The notes beneath the pieces are model-generated. The model had not been told where the DNA came from and ran no database searches. It was given only the letters and a program-made list of their open reading frames with translations. Shown in pieces: positions 1 through 7,947 of a stretch of DNA of 64,000 nucleotides. The position numbers and the translations under genes were made by a program. How positions within the stretch are numbered: the first letter of the stretch is position 1; each line of letters opens with the position of its first letter. The stretch is from Nocardia sp. BMG51109 (lineage in GTDB: Bacteria > Actinomycetota > Actinomycetes > Mycobacteriales > Mycobacteriaceae), in NCBI RefSeq assembly GCF_000526215.1, contig NZ_JAFQ01000004.1, positions 5,084,001 to 5,148,000 of the forward strand, given 5' to 3'.

Positions 1-334
1 TCGGGCCGCGCTCGCGCAGCAGTTCGCGCAGGGTGCCGCCCTCCACCAGCTCCATGATCAGGAACGGGTGATCACCGTCGATACCCTGGTCGTACACCGC
101 GACCAGGGACGGGTGCTTCAGCTTCGCCACCGCGCGGGCCTCGAATTCGAACCGGCTCAGGAACTGCGGATCGCCGGCGAACTTCGGATCCATCACCTTG
201 ATCGCCACCGGCCGGTCCAGCCGGGTGTCCACGCCCCGGAAGACCATCGACATGCCGCCCCGCGCGATCGGTGCGTCGATGCGGTAGCGCCCGTCCAGCA
301 TCTGGCCGATCAACTGATGTCCTCCGACTTTCAC
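1..334 (-). CDS. pknL: Serine/threonine protein kinase PknL, N-terminal part (runs off the window)
   Basis: Only the first ~111 residues are inside the window. They show the N-lobe of a Hanks-type kinase: a glycine-rich loop (ARGGMSMVFRG), the ATP-binding lysine in VAIKVMD, a helix C glutamate in FEFEARAVAKL, and the hinge FLIMELVEGGTLREL. The GTG start at 334 has an AGAGG-like ribosome site just upstream. The divergent neighbour is the Rv2175c-type DNA-binding protein, which in M. tuberculosis is a substrate of PknL, so the assignment as PknL rests on both the sequence and this pairing. The catalytic loop, membrane span and any C-terminal region lie outside the window. Confidence 0.9.
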   Translation of the reverse strand, partial: MKVGGHQLIGQMLDGRYRIDAPIARGGMSMVFRGVDTRLDRPVAIKVMDPKFAGDPQFLSRFEFEARAVAKLKHPSLVAVYDQGIDGDHPFLIMELVEGGTLRELLRERGP

Positions 335-480
335 AAAGTTCTCACCTCTCGCCTCGTCGCGACAAGCGAACACCGCCCCCGTGGCGGCTCTCCCGATGGT
401 ATAGGCGGAGGCCGCCGGGGCGGTTCACGACGTGCGGTCACTACGGGGACCGGGTACGCGGTACCCGGTATGCGACGGGC

Positions 481-493
481 TACCGTTGTTCGC
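481..493 (+). promoter_or_regulatory. Leaderless promoter of the Rv2175c-like gene
   Basis: A -10 hexamer TACCGT (481-486) is followed by 7 nt and then the GTG start at 494. Transcription would begin at or next to the start codon, and there is no ribosome-binding site. Confidence 0.6.
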
Positions 494-862
494 GTGAGTG
501 TATTTCCCTGCAGCGACGATGTCGTTCCGGAGTCGGTCACCCTGCTCCCGCTGCCCGACGTGGCCGAGCAGCTCGGCCTCCCGGTGACCCGGGTGCATCA
601 GATGCTGCGCGACCACCAGTTGCTGGCGGTGCGCCGGGCCGGCGTCGCCGGGGTGCCGAAGGACTTCTTCGACTCCACCGGCGCCGTCGTGAAGCCGCTG
701 CCGGGCCTGATCACCGTGATGCGCGATGCGAAGTACACCGACGAGGAAATCCTCGGGTGGATCTACACCGACGACACCACCCTGCCGGGCCGCCCCGTCG
801 ACGCCATCCACGGCCCGCTCGCCCGCGAGGTCCTGCGCCGGGCGGCCGCCGAGCCGTTCTGA
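494..862 (+). CDS. Rv2175c-like DNA-binding protein
   Basis: A 122-residue protein with a helix-turn-helix near the N-terminus (about residues 18-45, LPDVAEQLGLPVTRVHQMLRDHQLLAV) and a short C-terminal helical part (VMRDAKYTDEEILGWIY). This is the architecture of M. tuberculosis Rv2175c, a small DNA-binding protein phosphorylated by PknL; the kinase gene is divergent and 159 bp away. The GTG at 494 is chosen because a -10 box sits 7 nt before it; the open frame extends upstream only as non-coding shadow. The DNA target is not known from the sequence. Its 3' end carries a 13-bp repeat shared with the adjoining PPOX remnant. Confidence 0.85.
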   Translation: MSVFPCSDDVVPESVTLLPLPDVAEQLGLPVTRVHQMLRDHQLLAVRRAGVAGVPKDFFDSTGAVVKPLPGLITVMRDAKYTDEEILGWIYTDDTTLPGRPVDAIHGPLAREVLRRAAAEPF

Positions 863-875
863 CGCCGAGCCGTTC
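847..875. repeat. 13-bp direct repeat at the end of the Rv2175c-like gene
   Basis: CGCCGAGCCGTTC occurs at 847-859 and 863-875, on either side of the stop codon. It lies where the truncated PPOX gene on the other strand loses its homology, so it may mark a deletion or duplication junction. Confidence 0.6.
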
Positions 876-1028
876 GGATGCCACCGGGGTGATGTTCGGC
901 ATGCCGTCCGCGTCCACCGAGGCGATGCCGTCCGCGTCCACCGAGGCGATGGCGAAGTGGCCGGTGGACCGGCCGCCGCGGGCGACGATCTCCCGGAGGG
1001 CGGGCCATTCGGCGTCGAGGGTCGTCAT
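868..1028 (-). pseudogene. Truncated PPOX-family (pyridoxamine 5'-phosphate oxidase-like) gene remnant
   Basis: The ATG at 1028 overlaps the crtB stop codon (ATGA), so this was the next gene of the crt operon. The first ~53 residues resemble the start of flavin-binding split-barrel proteins (LDAEWPALREIVARGGRSTG, then HFAIASVDADG and MPNITPVAS). After that the homology stops and the frame runs into low-complexity Arg/Gly/Pro sequence antisense to the Rv2175c-like gene, ending at 711. Family members are normally about 130-200 residues, so the barrel is missing. Residues IASVDADG are duplicated by a 24-bp tandem repeat. I treat it as a decayed gene; production of a short peptide cannot be excluded. 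Confidence 0.6.
901..948. repeat. 24-bp perfect tandem duplication inside the PPOX remnant
   Basis: Two identical 24-bp copies (901-924, 925-948) duplicate eight codons, IASVDADG, in frame. Confidence 0.9.
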
Positions 1029-2152
1029 CGTTTCGCGATTCCCATCCTGGGATGCGGTGTCCCGGTGGCGAATTCGGCGGTCGCGACCCGCAATCGGCGC
1101 GCGAGCGGGACGGTCGCGCGCCGGGTGAAGATCGCATAGTCCGAGCGCTCGACCTCGTCGAGGATGCCGGCGTAGAGCACGGCGGCGGTGCGGATGGCCG
1201 GGCGCACCCGCGGCCGCAGCAGCTCGATTCCCGGTTCGGCGCGGCGGTACAGCGCGCGGTTGGTGGCGATCAGGTGGGCCAGGGCGCGGCGCAGGCGGGG
1301 ATCGGTGCGGCCGGTGCGGCGGCCGTGTGCCAGCAGGTCGTCGTCGACCCCGAAGGCGGCCAGCTCGGCCGACGGCAGATAGATCCGCCCGCGGTCGAGA
1401 TCCTCACCGACGTCGCGGATGAAATTGGTCAGCTGGAACGCCTCGCCCAGCGCGGCGGCCGCGGGTTCGGCCTCGGCGGCCGGGACGACCGTGCCCAGCA
1501 CCGGCAGCAGCTGCAGGCCGATCGCCGCCGCGGATCCGCGCATGTAGTCGCGCAGCTCGGCCATGGTGGCATAGCGGGTGCGGAACGCGGGCGTGCCGGG
1601 CACGTCCATGCGCATGGCGTCGAGGAACGTCCAGAAGTGTTCGGGCGCAACGGAGAACCGGGTGATGGTGTCGGCGACCGCGGACAGCACCGGTTCCCAC
1701 TCCGGCGGGTCCGCGTCGGGAGCGCCACTTCCCGGGTGCCGGTCGTCGAGCATCGTGGCGACCGATGCGCCCGCCGGTCGCGTGCTGCGGTGCGGGTGCC
1801 CGGTGGTGACTTCGCGCCCGACGAGGCCGGCGCCGCTCGCCGGCGCCCGGTCCCGCACCGGCTGCGCCAGCCGCGCGCGCAGCCGGGTCTCGATCCGATC
1901 CAGCTGCCGTGCACTGTCTTCTGGCCGTGCACTGTCTTCTTGTCGCGCACCGACTTCTTGTCGCGCACTGCCTTTCGTGCCGTGGTCGACGATGTCGTCC
2001 ACCGTGCGGGCGAACGCGTACAGCGCGTGCACGGCGGGTCGCTGGGCGGGGGAGAGCAACCGGGTGGCGAGGAAATAGGTGCGCCCGTGGGCGGCGGCGA
2101 TCGTTCGGCAGTGGCGGTATGCGGCGTCGTATCCGATCGTCGCGCCGGTCAT
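1025..2152 (-). CDS. crtB: Phytoene synthase
   Basis: Condenses two geranylgeranyl diphosphates to phytoene. The two Asp-rich metal-binding motifs are present: DDIVD at residues 52-56 and DVGED in FIRDVGEDLDRGRIYLP at about residue 250. The protein is 375 residues, longer than the usual ~300, because of a low-complexity insert after the first motif (about residues 58-125). The insert begins with hexapeptide repeats of the type ARQEDS encoded by four 18-bp units. The start ATG at 2152 overlaps the mptA stop, so it is translationally coupled and last intact gene of idsA-crtI-mptA-crtB. Catalytic motifs flank the insert and look intact, so the enzyme is probably active. Confidence 0.92.
   Translation of the reverse strand: MTGATIGYDAAYRHCRTIAAAHGRTYFLATRLLSPAQRPAVHALYAFARTVDDIVDHGTKGSARQEVGARQEDSARPEDSARQLDRIETRLRARLAQPVRDRAPASGAGLVGREVTTGHPHRSTRPAGASVATMLDDRHPGSGAPDADPPEWEPVLSAVADTITRFSVAPEHFWTFLDAMRMDVPGTPAFRTRYATMAELRDYMRGSAAAIGLQLLPVLGTVVPAAEAEPAAAALGEAFQLTNFIRDVGEDLDRGRIYLPSAELAAFGVDDDLLAHGRRTGRTDPRLRRALAHLIATNRALYRRAEPGIELLRPRVRPAIRTAAVLYAGILDEVERSDYAIFTRRATVPLARRLRVATAEFATGTPHPRMGIAKR
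1908..1979. repeat. 18-bp tandem repeat, four units, inside crtB
   Basis: Four 18-bp units start at 1908, 1926, 1944 and 1962; the first two differ only at their last two bases and the others are diverged. On the coding strand they give repeats of the hexapeptide ARQEDS with substitutions. Confidence 0.85.
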
Positions 2153-3825
2153 TGCCTGGTTCTGCCGCTGTCGGCGCGGAGCCGCAGCGGGTCCACCGTG
2201 CGCAGCGACAGCGCCGCCACCACCGCGACGAAGGTGGCCGCCGCGACGTGCCAGAAGTTGTACAGGCCGATCGCGCCGCCCGGCTGGAAGATCAGCATCA
2301 GCCAGGTACACAGCCCGACCAGCACCATCAGCGTCGGCGTCGACATCGCGAATCCGGCCGCCAGCGCCAGCGGCCAGGAGTAGTACCAGGGCAGGGCGGC
2401 GGGGGACAGGATCACGATCGCGACGAAGGCGATCATGATGCCCAGTATCGCTTCCCGTTCGGTGCGCTTGAACCGCCACCACGTCCACAGCAGGATCGCC
2501 ACCAGCACCACCGCGCACAGGGCGCGGGTCCAGGTCAGCACCGACTCCACCCGCAGCGGCGACACCCAGGTCACCATGTGCGCCATGATGGTCGGCAGCG
2601 ACAGCCAGTTGATGATCTTCTTCGAGCCGGACAGCGCGGTGAGCCAGCCGATGCCGACCCCGGCGACGGCGGTGGCGGCGGCGAAGACGACCGCGAACAC
2701 CGACAGCCCGAGTCCTCCGATCTTGGCGAAGGTCCAGATCGGATGCGGGAGCGGCCCCTTGTTCTGGGCCGTTCGTCGCTCCCGTTCGTGAATCATCCAG
2801 ATCCACACCAGGAACGGCAGCGCCACTCCCGCGGTCGCCTTGATCGCCACGCCGATCGCGACCAGCACTATGCCGGCGGCGTGGTGCCGCTCCAGCACCA
2901 GCGCGATGCCGGCGGCCATCAGGCCGACCATCAGCATCTCGTTGTGCACGCCGCCGATCAGGTGGACCAGCACCAGCGGATTGAGCACCGCGAGCCACAG
3001 CGCGACGGTCGGCTTACCGCCCAGATGCTTGGTCAGGTGGGGGATCGCCCACATCATCAGCGCCAGGCCCGGCAGCATCACCAGGCGCATCGCCCAGGTT
3101 CCCGCCACCGGGTTGTCGCCGCAGACCATCGTGATCCACTTGCCCAGCAGCAGGAAGATCGGGCCGTACGGCGCCGTGGTGGTGGTCCAGACCGGACTCA
3201 CGTTGTCCAGCAGCACACCCGGGCGTACCACCGGTCCGACGGTGTACGGGTCGTAGCCGTCCCGCAGCAGCGCGCCCTGCGCCAGGTAGGAGTAGACGTC
3301 CGCGCTGAACATCGGGACGGCGAACAGCAGCGGGAAGATCCAGATGCCGACGATCGCGCGCAACTCGTTGAGAGTCACTGTGTCCGATGCGGCGTCCGCG
3401 GGCCCTGCGTGGTTACGCGAGCTGCCGCCTCCGGGCCAGGCGCTCCCGCCGGAACTGCCGTGTTCCCCCGTCCCGATCGTGATGCGCCCCAGCCGCACCC
3501 ACGCCACGATCATCGCCAGCACACCCAGCCACACGCCGATGGTGGCCAGCGTGTACCCGTGCCCGAACCGCAGCCAGGACAGGTGCGCCGCCTCCAGCAG
3601 CGGATCGCTGCGCCGCACCGCGCCGGCGCCCAGGCCGCCGACGGTGATCATCAGCGAGCCCCAGAAACCGAGCAGCGCGGCGTGGCCCTCGGGGCTGCGC
3701 AGGAAGTCGGCGGAGGTGTGGACCCACCAGCGCGGCGTGCGTGGCACGACCGGGGCGTCGGTACGAGGCGCCTCGGCGATCACGGTGGCTGTGGCGGTGG
3801 CGGTAGGGATCTCGGGGGTCGGCAT
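2149..3825 (-). CDS. mptA: Alpha-(1->6)-mannopyranosyltransferase MptA
   Basis: A GT-C type polyprenyl-phosphomannose-dependent mannosyltransferase that elongates the alpha-1,6-mannan backbone of lipomannan and lipoarabinomannan in mycolic-acid bacteria. The 558-residue protein has about a dozen hydrophobic segments and, in its first large outer loop, the acidic motif SADVYSYLAQG typical of GT-C enzymes. Later segments such as APYGPIFLLLGKWI and LNPLVLVHLIGGVHNE fit MptA. The ATG at 3825 is preferred because a GGGGGGAA ribosome site lies 10 nt upstream; the frame stays open to a GTG at 3900. The gene is between crtI and crtB and overlaps crtB by 4 bp. Next to idsA and the Rv2175c homologue this matches Rv2174 synteny. 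Confidence 0.9.
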   Translation of the reverse strand: MPTPEIPTATATATVIAEAPRTDAPVVPRTPRWWVHTSADFLRSPEGHAALLGFWGSLMITVGGLGAGAVRRSDPLLEAAHLSWLRFGHGYTLATIGVWLGVLAMIVAWVRLGRITIGTGEHGSSGGSAWPGGGSSRNHAGPADAASDTVTLNELRAIVGIWIFPLLFAVPMFSADVYSYLAQGALLRDGYDPYTVGPVVRPGVLLDNVSPVWTTTTAPYGPIFLLLGKWITMVCGDNPVAGTWAMRLVMLPGLALMMWAIPHLTKHLGGKPTVALWLAVLNPLVLVHLIGGVHNEMLMVGLMAAGIALVLERHHAAGIVLVAIGVAIKATAGVALPFLVWIWMIHERERRTAQNKGPLPHPIWTFAKIGGLGLSVFAVVFAAATAVAGVGIGWLTALSGSKKIINWLSLPTIMAHMVTWVSPLRVESVLTWTRALCAVVLVAILLWTWWRFKRTEREAILGIMIAFVAIVILSPAALPWYYSWPLALAAGFAMSTPTLMVLVGLCTWLMLIFQPGGAIGLYNFWHVAAATFVAVVAALSLRTVDPLRLRADSGRTRQ

Positions 3826-3959
3826 AGGTCGTCGGTTCCCCCCGGGGAAGGTCGGTGCGGTCGATAGGTCGCCGCCAGTGTAGTTGGTTGCCGAGAACAC
3901 TAGCGCGTCGGTCGGCGGGTATCACCTCGGACGTATCGGACAGTGCCCGTGCCGCCCGG

Positions 3960-5531
3960 TCACGCGTCCTGCCGCGGCCGGCGGACGGCCGCCGGTGTCG
4001 CGGTCGCGACGGGCGTTCCGGTGATGCGCCGCGCCGCGAGCTTTCCCGACAGCAGGGTGGTCGGCACCCCGACGCCGGGCGTGGTGCCGCATCCGGCCAG
4101 CACCACGTTCTCCGCGGCGCGGGGCAGGTTGCGGGTGCGGAAGGGGCCGGTCTGGCGGAACAGGTGGGCGGCGGAGAACGGCGTGCCCGCGATCATGCCC
4201 TGATCCCGCCAGGTCCGCGGCGTGTCCAGGTGATCGACGGTGAAGTGGTCGGCGATGCCGCGATAGCCGCGCCGCTCCAGGACGATCAGCAGTTCCCGCA
4301 GGTAGGCGGTCCCGAGCCGATCCCAATCCAGCGGTGCCGCGTCGAGATTCGGGCAGGGCGCCAGCAGCGACAGCGGCTCGTGCCGGCCGGTGCGGCGATC
4401 GATGAACAGCCCCGGGTCGCCCAGCGCCGGACGGGTCAGCAGCAGCGACGGGTCGCGCATCGTCCGGCCGCGGCCGGGCCGGGCGGCGGCGATCTCGGTG
4501 AACGTGCCGTCCCAGGCGGCGCCGAAGTCGAGGGTGTGGTGCGCGCGCACGGGCCAGGCCGCCGCCACGCCGGCCGGAATGGTGCCGTGCGCGACCACGG
4601 CCGACGGCGCGGCGCGCAGCGGACGCCGGCGGCGCAGACCGAACCGGTCCAGCGACCCGAGGTCGGCGGTGAGTACCAGTGCGTCGCAGGCGAAGTCGCG
4701 GCCGTCGGCGGTGCACACCCGGCGGGCCCGGCCGTCGGCGTAGTCGACGCCGGTCACCTCGGTGTTCAGTTCGATCCGCCCGCCGGCGGCGGTGAACGCG
4801 GCGGCCATCGCGGCCGGGATCGCGCGCATCCCGCCCTCGGGGAAGAAGACGCCGAGCCCGGTGTCCATATGCGGTATGGCGCCGTAGACGGCCCGCGCTC
4901 GCGACGGGGCCATGCCCGCGTAGAGCGCCTGGAAGGTGAACAGCCGCATCAGCCTCGGGTCGTCCAGGATGCGCGCGACCCGCGGGCCGAGACCCCCGAA
5001 CGCGCCCAGGCGGGTCAGCTCGAACAGCGCCGCCCGCTTCTCCGGAATCCGGATCATATCCAGCGGCGAATCGAAGTTGGTGTCCATGAACTGGTCGTAG
5101 GCGGCGCCGTAGATGTCCGCGAGCCAGGCCCGCAGCCGCCGGTAGCGGTGCGCCTCGGCGGGGCCGCAGGCGCGAGCGACCTCGGCGGCCATGACCTCCG
5201 GGTCGTCGTGGACGTCGATCACGGAGCCGTCGGCGAACCGGGCGCGATAGGCGGGGGAGAGCCGGTGGATCCGCAGGCCCTGGGCCGCGGTGCTGGTCCC
5301 GGCCGCCGCCATGGCCTCGTCGATCAGTCCGGGGACGGTGAGAACGGTGGCGCCGGAATCGATCTCGTAATCCGTTCCGCGCAGGACGCCGACCCGCCCG
5401 CCGGGATGATCGGCCCGCTCCAGCAGCGTGACGGACCGTCCCGCGCCGGTCAGATGCAGTGCCGCCGACAGCCCCGACAGTCCGGCGCCCACGACGACGA
5501 CCCGATCGGTCGGTCCCGCAACGGTTTTCAC
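3960..5531 (-). CDS. crtI: Phytoene desaturase (CrtI family)
   Basis: FAD-dependent desaturase that introduces double bases into phytoene to give lycopene. The 523-residue protein starts with an FAD dinucleotide-binding motif (VVVVGAGLSGLSAALHL, GAGLSG at 15-20) followed by the acidic strand end LLERADHPGGR. Its C-terminus carries the second FAD signature AENVVLAGCGTTPGVGVPTTLLSGKLAA. The GTG at 5531 has a GGAG ribosome site 8 nt upstream and lies 40 bp after the idsA stop. Product chain length cannot be read from sequence alone. It is in one transcription unit with idsA, mptA and crtB. Confidence 0.9.
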   Translation of the reverse strand: MKTVAGPTDRVVVVGAGLSGLSAALHLTGAGRSVTLLERADHPGGRVGVLRGTDYEIDSGATVLTVPGLIDEAMAAAGTSTAAQGLRIHRLSPAYRARFADGSVIDVHDDPEVMAAEVARACGPAEAHRYRRLRAWLADIYGAAYDQFMDTNFDSPLDMIRIPEKRAALFELTRLGAFGGLGPRVARILDDPRLMRLFTFQALYAGMAPSRARAVYGAIPHMDTGLGVFFPEGGMRAIPAAMAAAFTAAGGRIELNTEVTGVDYADGRARRVCTADGRDFACDALVLTADLGSLDRFGLRRRRPLRAAPSAVVAHGTIPAGVAAAWPVRAHHTLDFGAAWDGTFTEIAAARPGRGRTMRDPSLLLTRPALGDPGLFIDRRTGRHEPLSLLAPCPNLDAAPLDWDRLGTAYLRELLIVLERRGYRGIADHFTVDHLDTPRTWRDQGMIAGTPFSAAHLFRQTGPFRTRNLPRAAENVVLAGCGTTPGVGVPTTLLSGKLAARRITGTPVATATPAAVRRPRQDA

Positions 5532-5571
5532 GACGGCGCTCCGGCGGCCGAGGGCATCCGCGCGCGGAACG

Positions 5572-6675
5572 TCATGCGACCCGCCGGGTGGCGGCCAGTG
5601 CCATCGCGCGCAGCCGTTGCTTGGCCGCCGCGGTGGCCGCACTGGAGTCGAGGGCGGCGAGGCCGCGGTCGGTGAGTTCGGCGATGCGGCGCTCCACCTC
5701 GTCGACCGCGCCGAGTTCGGTGATCAGCTCGCGCAGGTGGCTCACCTCGGCCGCGGTCAGGTCGGTGCCCAGGGAGGTGCGCAGCAGCGTCGTGGCCGCC
5801 GGATCGGCGCGGCGCAGCGCCTCGGCCACCAGCACGGTGCGCTTACCCTCGCGCAGGTCGTCGCCCGAGGGCTTGCCGGTGACGGCCGGGTCGCCGAAGA
5901 CCCCCAGCAGATCGTCGCGCAGCTGGAAGGCGATGCCGATGTCGGTGCCGAATTCCCGGTAGGCCGTGACCAGTTCGGCGTCGGCGTCGGCCAGCGCCGC
6001 GCCCAGGTGCAGCGGCCGCTCGACCGTGTACGCGGCGGTCTTGAACCGGTTGATGCGCAGCGCCGCCTCCACCGAATCGTCGGCGCCGACCTCACCGTGC
6101 ACGTCGAGCAGCTGCCCGCCCATGACCTCGGTGCGCATCGCCGCCCACACCGGGGCCATCCGGGCGCGGGCGGCCGGGTCCAGCTCGGCGGCCGCGACCA
6201 TGTCGTCCGCCCAGGCCAGGGCGAGATCGCCGATCAGCACCGCCGCGCTGATCCCGAAATGCGCCGGGTCGCCGTGCCATTCGAGCTCTCGGTGGCGCTG
6301 CTCGAAATCCACGTGCACGGTGGGGAATCCGCGCCGGGTGCGCGAGGAGTCGATGATGTCGTCGTGGATCAGCGCGCACGCCTGCACCAGTTCCAGAGCG
6401 GCGCAGGCGTTCAGCACCGCGGTCGCCTGCGGCCCGGAGGCGTCGCCGCCCGCGCCGAGCCAGCCGGTCCAGGCGAACGACGGGCGGGTGCGCTTGCCCC
6501 CGCGCAGCACGAAGTGCTCGAGTTCCACGGCCGCGTCGACGACCACCGGGCCCAGCTCGCCGACCAGCTCCCGGCGCGCGGCGAAGAACTCGGTCAGGGC
6601 GCCCTCGACGGCGGCGACCAAGGGCGCGGGGCCGATCGGGGTCGAACGGGTAGGGGCGCCCGGTCCGGTGGACAT
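5572..6675 (-). CDS. idsA: Geranylgeranyl diphosphate synthase (polyprenyl synthetase)
   Basis: Makes the C20 precursor for carotenoids. The 367-residue protein shows GGKRTRP at 59-65, the first Asp-rich motif DDIID at 105-109 and the second, DDLLGVFGD, at 254-262. This is the short-chain trans-prenyltransferase pattern and matches IdsA2 (Rv2173) in both sequence style and position beside mptA and metF. ATG at 6675 has a GGAGG ribosome site 6 nt upstream. It heads the operon idsA-crtI-mptA-crtB, divergent from metF with 168 bp between. Supplying GGPP to CrtB is the likely role here. Confidence 0.9.
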   Translation of the reverse strand: MSTGPGAPTRSTPIGPAPLVAAVEGALTEFFAARRELVGELGPVVVDAAVELEHFVLRGGKRTRPSFAWTGWLGAGGDASGPQATAVLNACAALELVQACALIHDDIIDSSRTRRGFPTVHVDFEQRHRELEWHGDPAHFGISAAVLIGDLALAWADDMVAAAELDPAARARMAPVWAAMRTEVMGGQLLDVHGEVGADDSVEAALRINRFKTAAYTVERPLHLGAALADADAELVTAYREFGTDIGIAFQLRDDLLGVFGDPAVTGKPSGDDLREGKRTVLVAEALRRADPAATTLLRTSLGTDLTAAEVSHLRELITELGAVDEVERRIAELTDRGLAALDSSAATAAAKQRLRAMALAATRRVA

Positions 6676-6831
6676 CGGAACCTCCAGGGTGATTCGACAC
6701 GTCGGCCGGCCGAACGTGCGCGCGGCGGCATATTGTTCGGGACGCGACCGCGCGCCCCGCGGAAAACCTTACCGACCTCCGGATTCGCCCCGGCAATCGC
6801 ACGGGCGGCGAACCGGCGGGCCTTCGCCACT

Positions 6832-6843
6832 TACACTGGACCG
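6832..6843 (+). promoter_or_regulatory. Leaderless promoter of metF
   Basis: TACACT (6832-6837) followed by 6 nt and the GTG at 6844; no ribosome-binding site precedes the start. Confidence 0.6.
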
Positions 6844-7842
6844 GTGAGTTTCGACAACGTACGGGGACGTTCGACCCCAGGCCGACCGTCCCGCACGCCA
6901 GAAATTTCCGGAACTCCGTCCGTCGTGGAGCAGCTGATGCGGCGCTCCGACGGGAGCATTCCGTTCTCGGTCGAGTTCAATCCGCCACGCGATGAGGCGG
7001 CCGAGGCGCGTTTGTGGCGGGCGGTGCGCGAGTTCGAGCGGATGCATCCGGCATTCGTCTCGATGACCTACGGTGCGGGCGGGTCCACCCGCGACCGAAC
7101 CGCCCGCGTGACCGGGCAACTCGCGCAGGAGACCACGCTGCTGACGGTGGCGCATCTCACCGCCGTCGAGCAGAGCGTCGCCGAACTGCGCTCGATCGTG
7201 GGCACCTACGCCGACGCCGGCATCCGCAATCTGCTGGCGCTGCGCGGTGATCCGCCCGGCGATCCGCTGGGCGAATGGCAGCAGCATCCCGAGGGGCTGG
7301 AGTACGCCGAGGAACTGGTGCGCATGGTGCGCGGGCTCGGCGACTTCCACGTGGGCGTGGCCTCGTTCCCGCAGGGTCATCACCGTTCCCCGGACCTCGA
7401 CCAGGACACCGCCTACCTGTGCGCGAAACTGCGTGCGGGCGCGGAGTATTCGATCACCCAGATGTTCTTCGACGTGGAACACTATCTGCGCCTGCGGGAT
7501 CGGGTGGTGGCCTGCGATCCGACCGAGGGCGCCAAACCGATCATCCCGGAGTTGATGCCGGTCACCTCGCTGCGCACCGTGCGCCGGGCCGAGGAACTGT
7601 CCGGCCGGCCGCTGCCGCCGCGGCTGATGGAGCGGCTCGAGCGGGCCGCCGGCAACGACCCGGAGGCCAACCGCAACGCCGTGCGCGCCGTCGGCATCGA
7701 GATCGCCACCGAGATCGGTCAGCGGTTGATCGACGAGGGCGCGCCCTGCCTGCACTTCATCACGCTCAACTTCGCCAAGGCCACCACCGAGGTGCTGACC
7801 AACCTGGGCTACACCATGACGCCCGCGCCGGTGAGCGCCTGA
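6844..7842 (+). CDS. metF: Methylenetetrahydrofolate reductase family protein
   Basis: A 332-residue TIM-barrel protein of the 5,10-methylenetetrahydrofolate reductase family (one-carbon pathway, methionine methyl supply). Recognisable blocks are FSVEFNPPRDEAAEARLW, FVSMTYGAGGSTRDRT, LLTVAHLTAVEQS, NLLALRGDPPGD, YSITQMFFDVEHY and IIPELMPVTS, and the C-terminal CLHFITLNFAKATTEVL. It corresponds in position to Rv2172c. The start GTG at 6844 is preferred over longer frames because a -10 hexamer ends 6 nt before it. It is divergent from idsA. Which reductant it uses cannot be told from the sequence. Confidence 0.9.
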   Translation: MSFDNVRGRSTPGRPSRTPEISGTPSVVEQLMRRSDGSIPFSVEFNPPRDEAAEARLWRAVREFERMHPAFVSMTYGAGGSTRDRTARVTGQLAQETTLLTVAHLTAVEQSVAELRSIVGTYADAGIRNLLALRGDPPGDPLGEWQQHPEGLEYAEELVRMVRGLGDFHVGVASFPQGHHRSPDLDQDTAYLCAKLRAGAEYSITQMFFDVEHYLRLRDRVVACDPTEGAKPIIPELMPVTSLRTVRRAEELSGRPLPPRLMERLERAAGNDPEANRNAVRAVGIEIATEIGQRLIDEGAPCLHFITLNFAKATTEVLTNLGYTMTPAPVSA

Positions 7843-7947
7843 TCGGCGATCCGCCGCCGGCCCCGGCGTTTCGCGGCCGATAACCGGGGATATGCCCGGC
7901 CGCCGGAGTACCGTCACGTCCCGACCGTGACGACGAGGAGAACTCCG

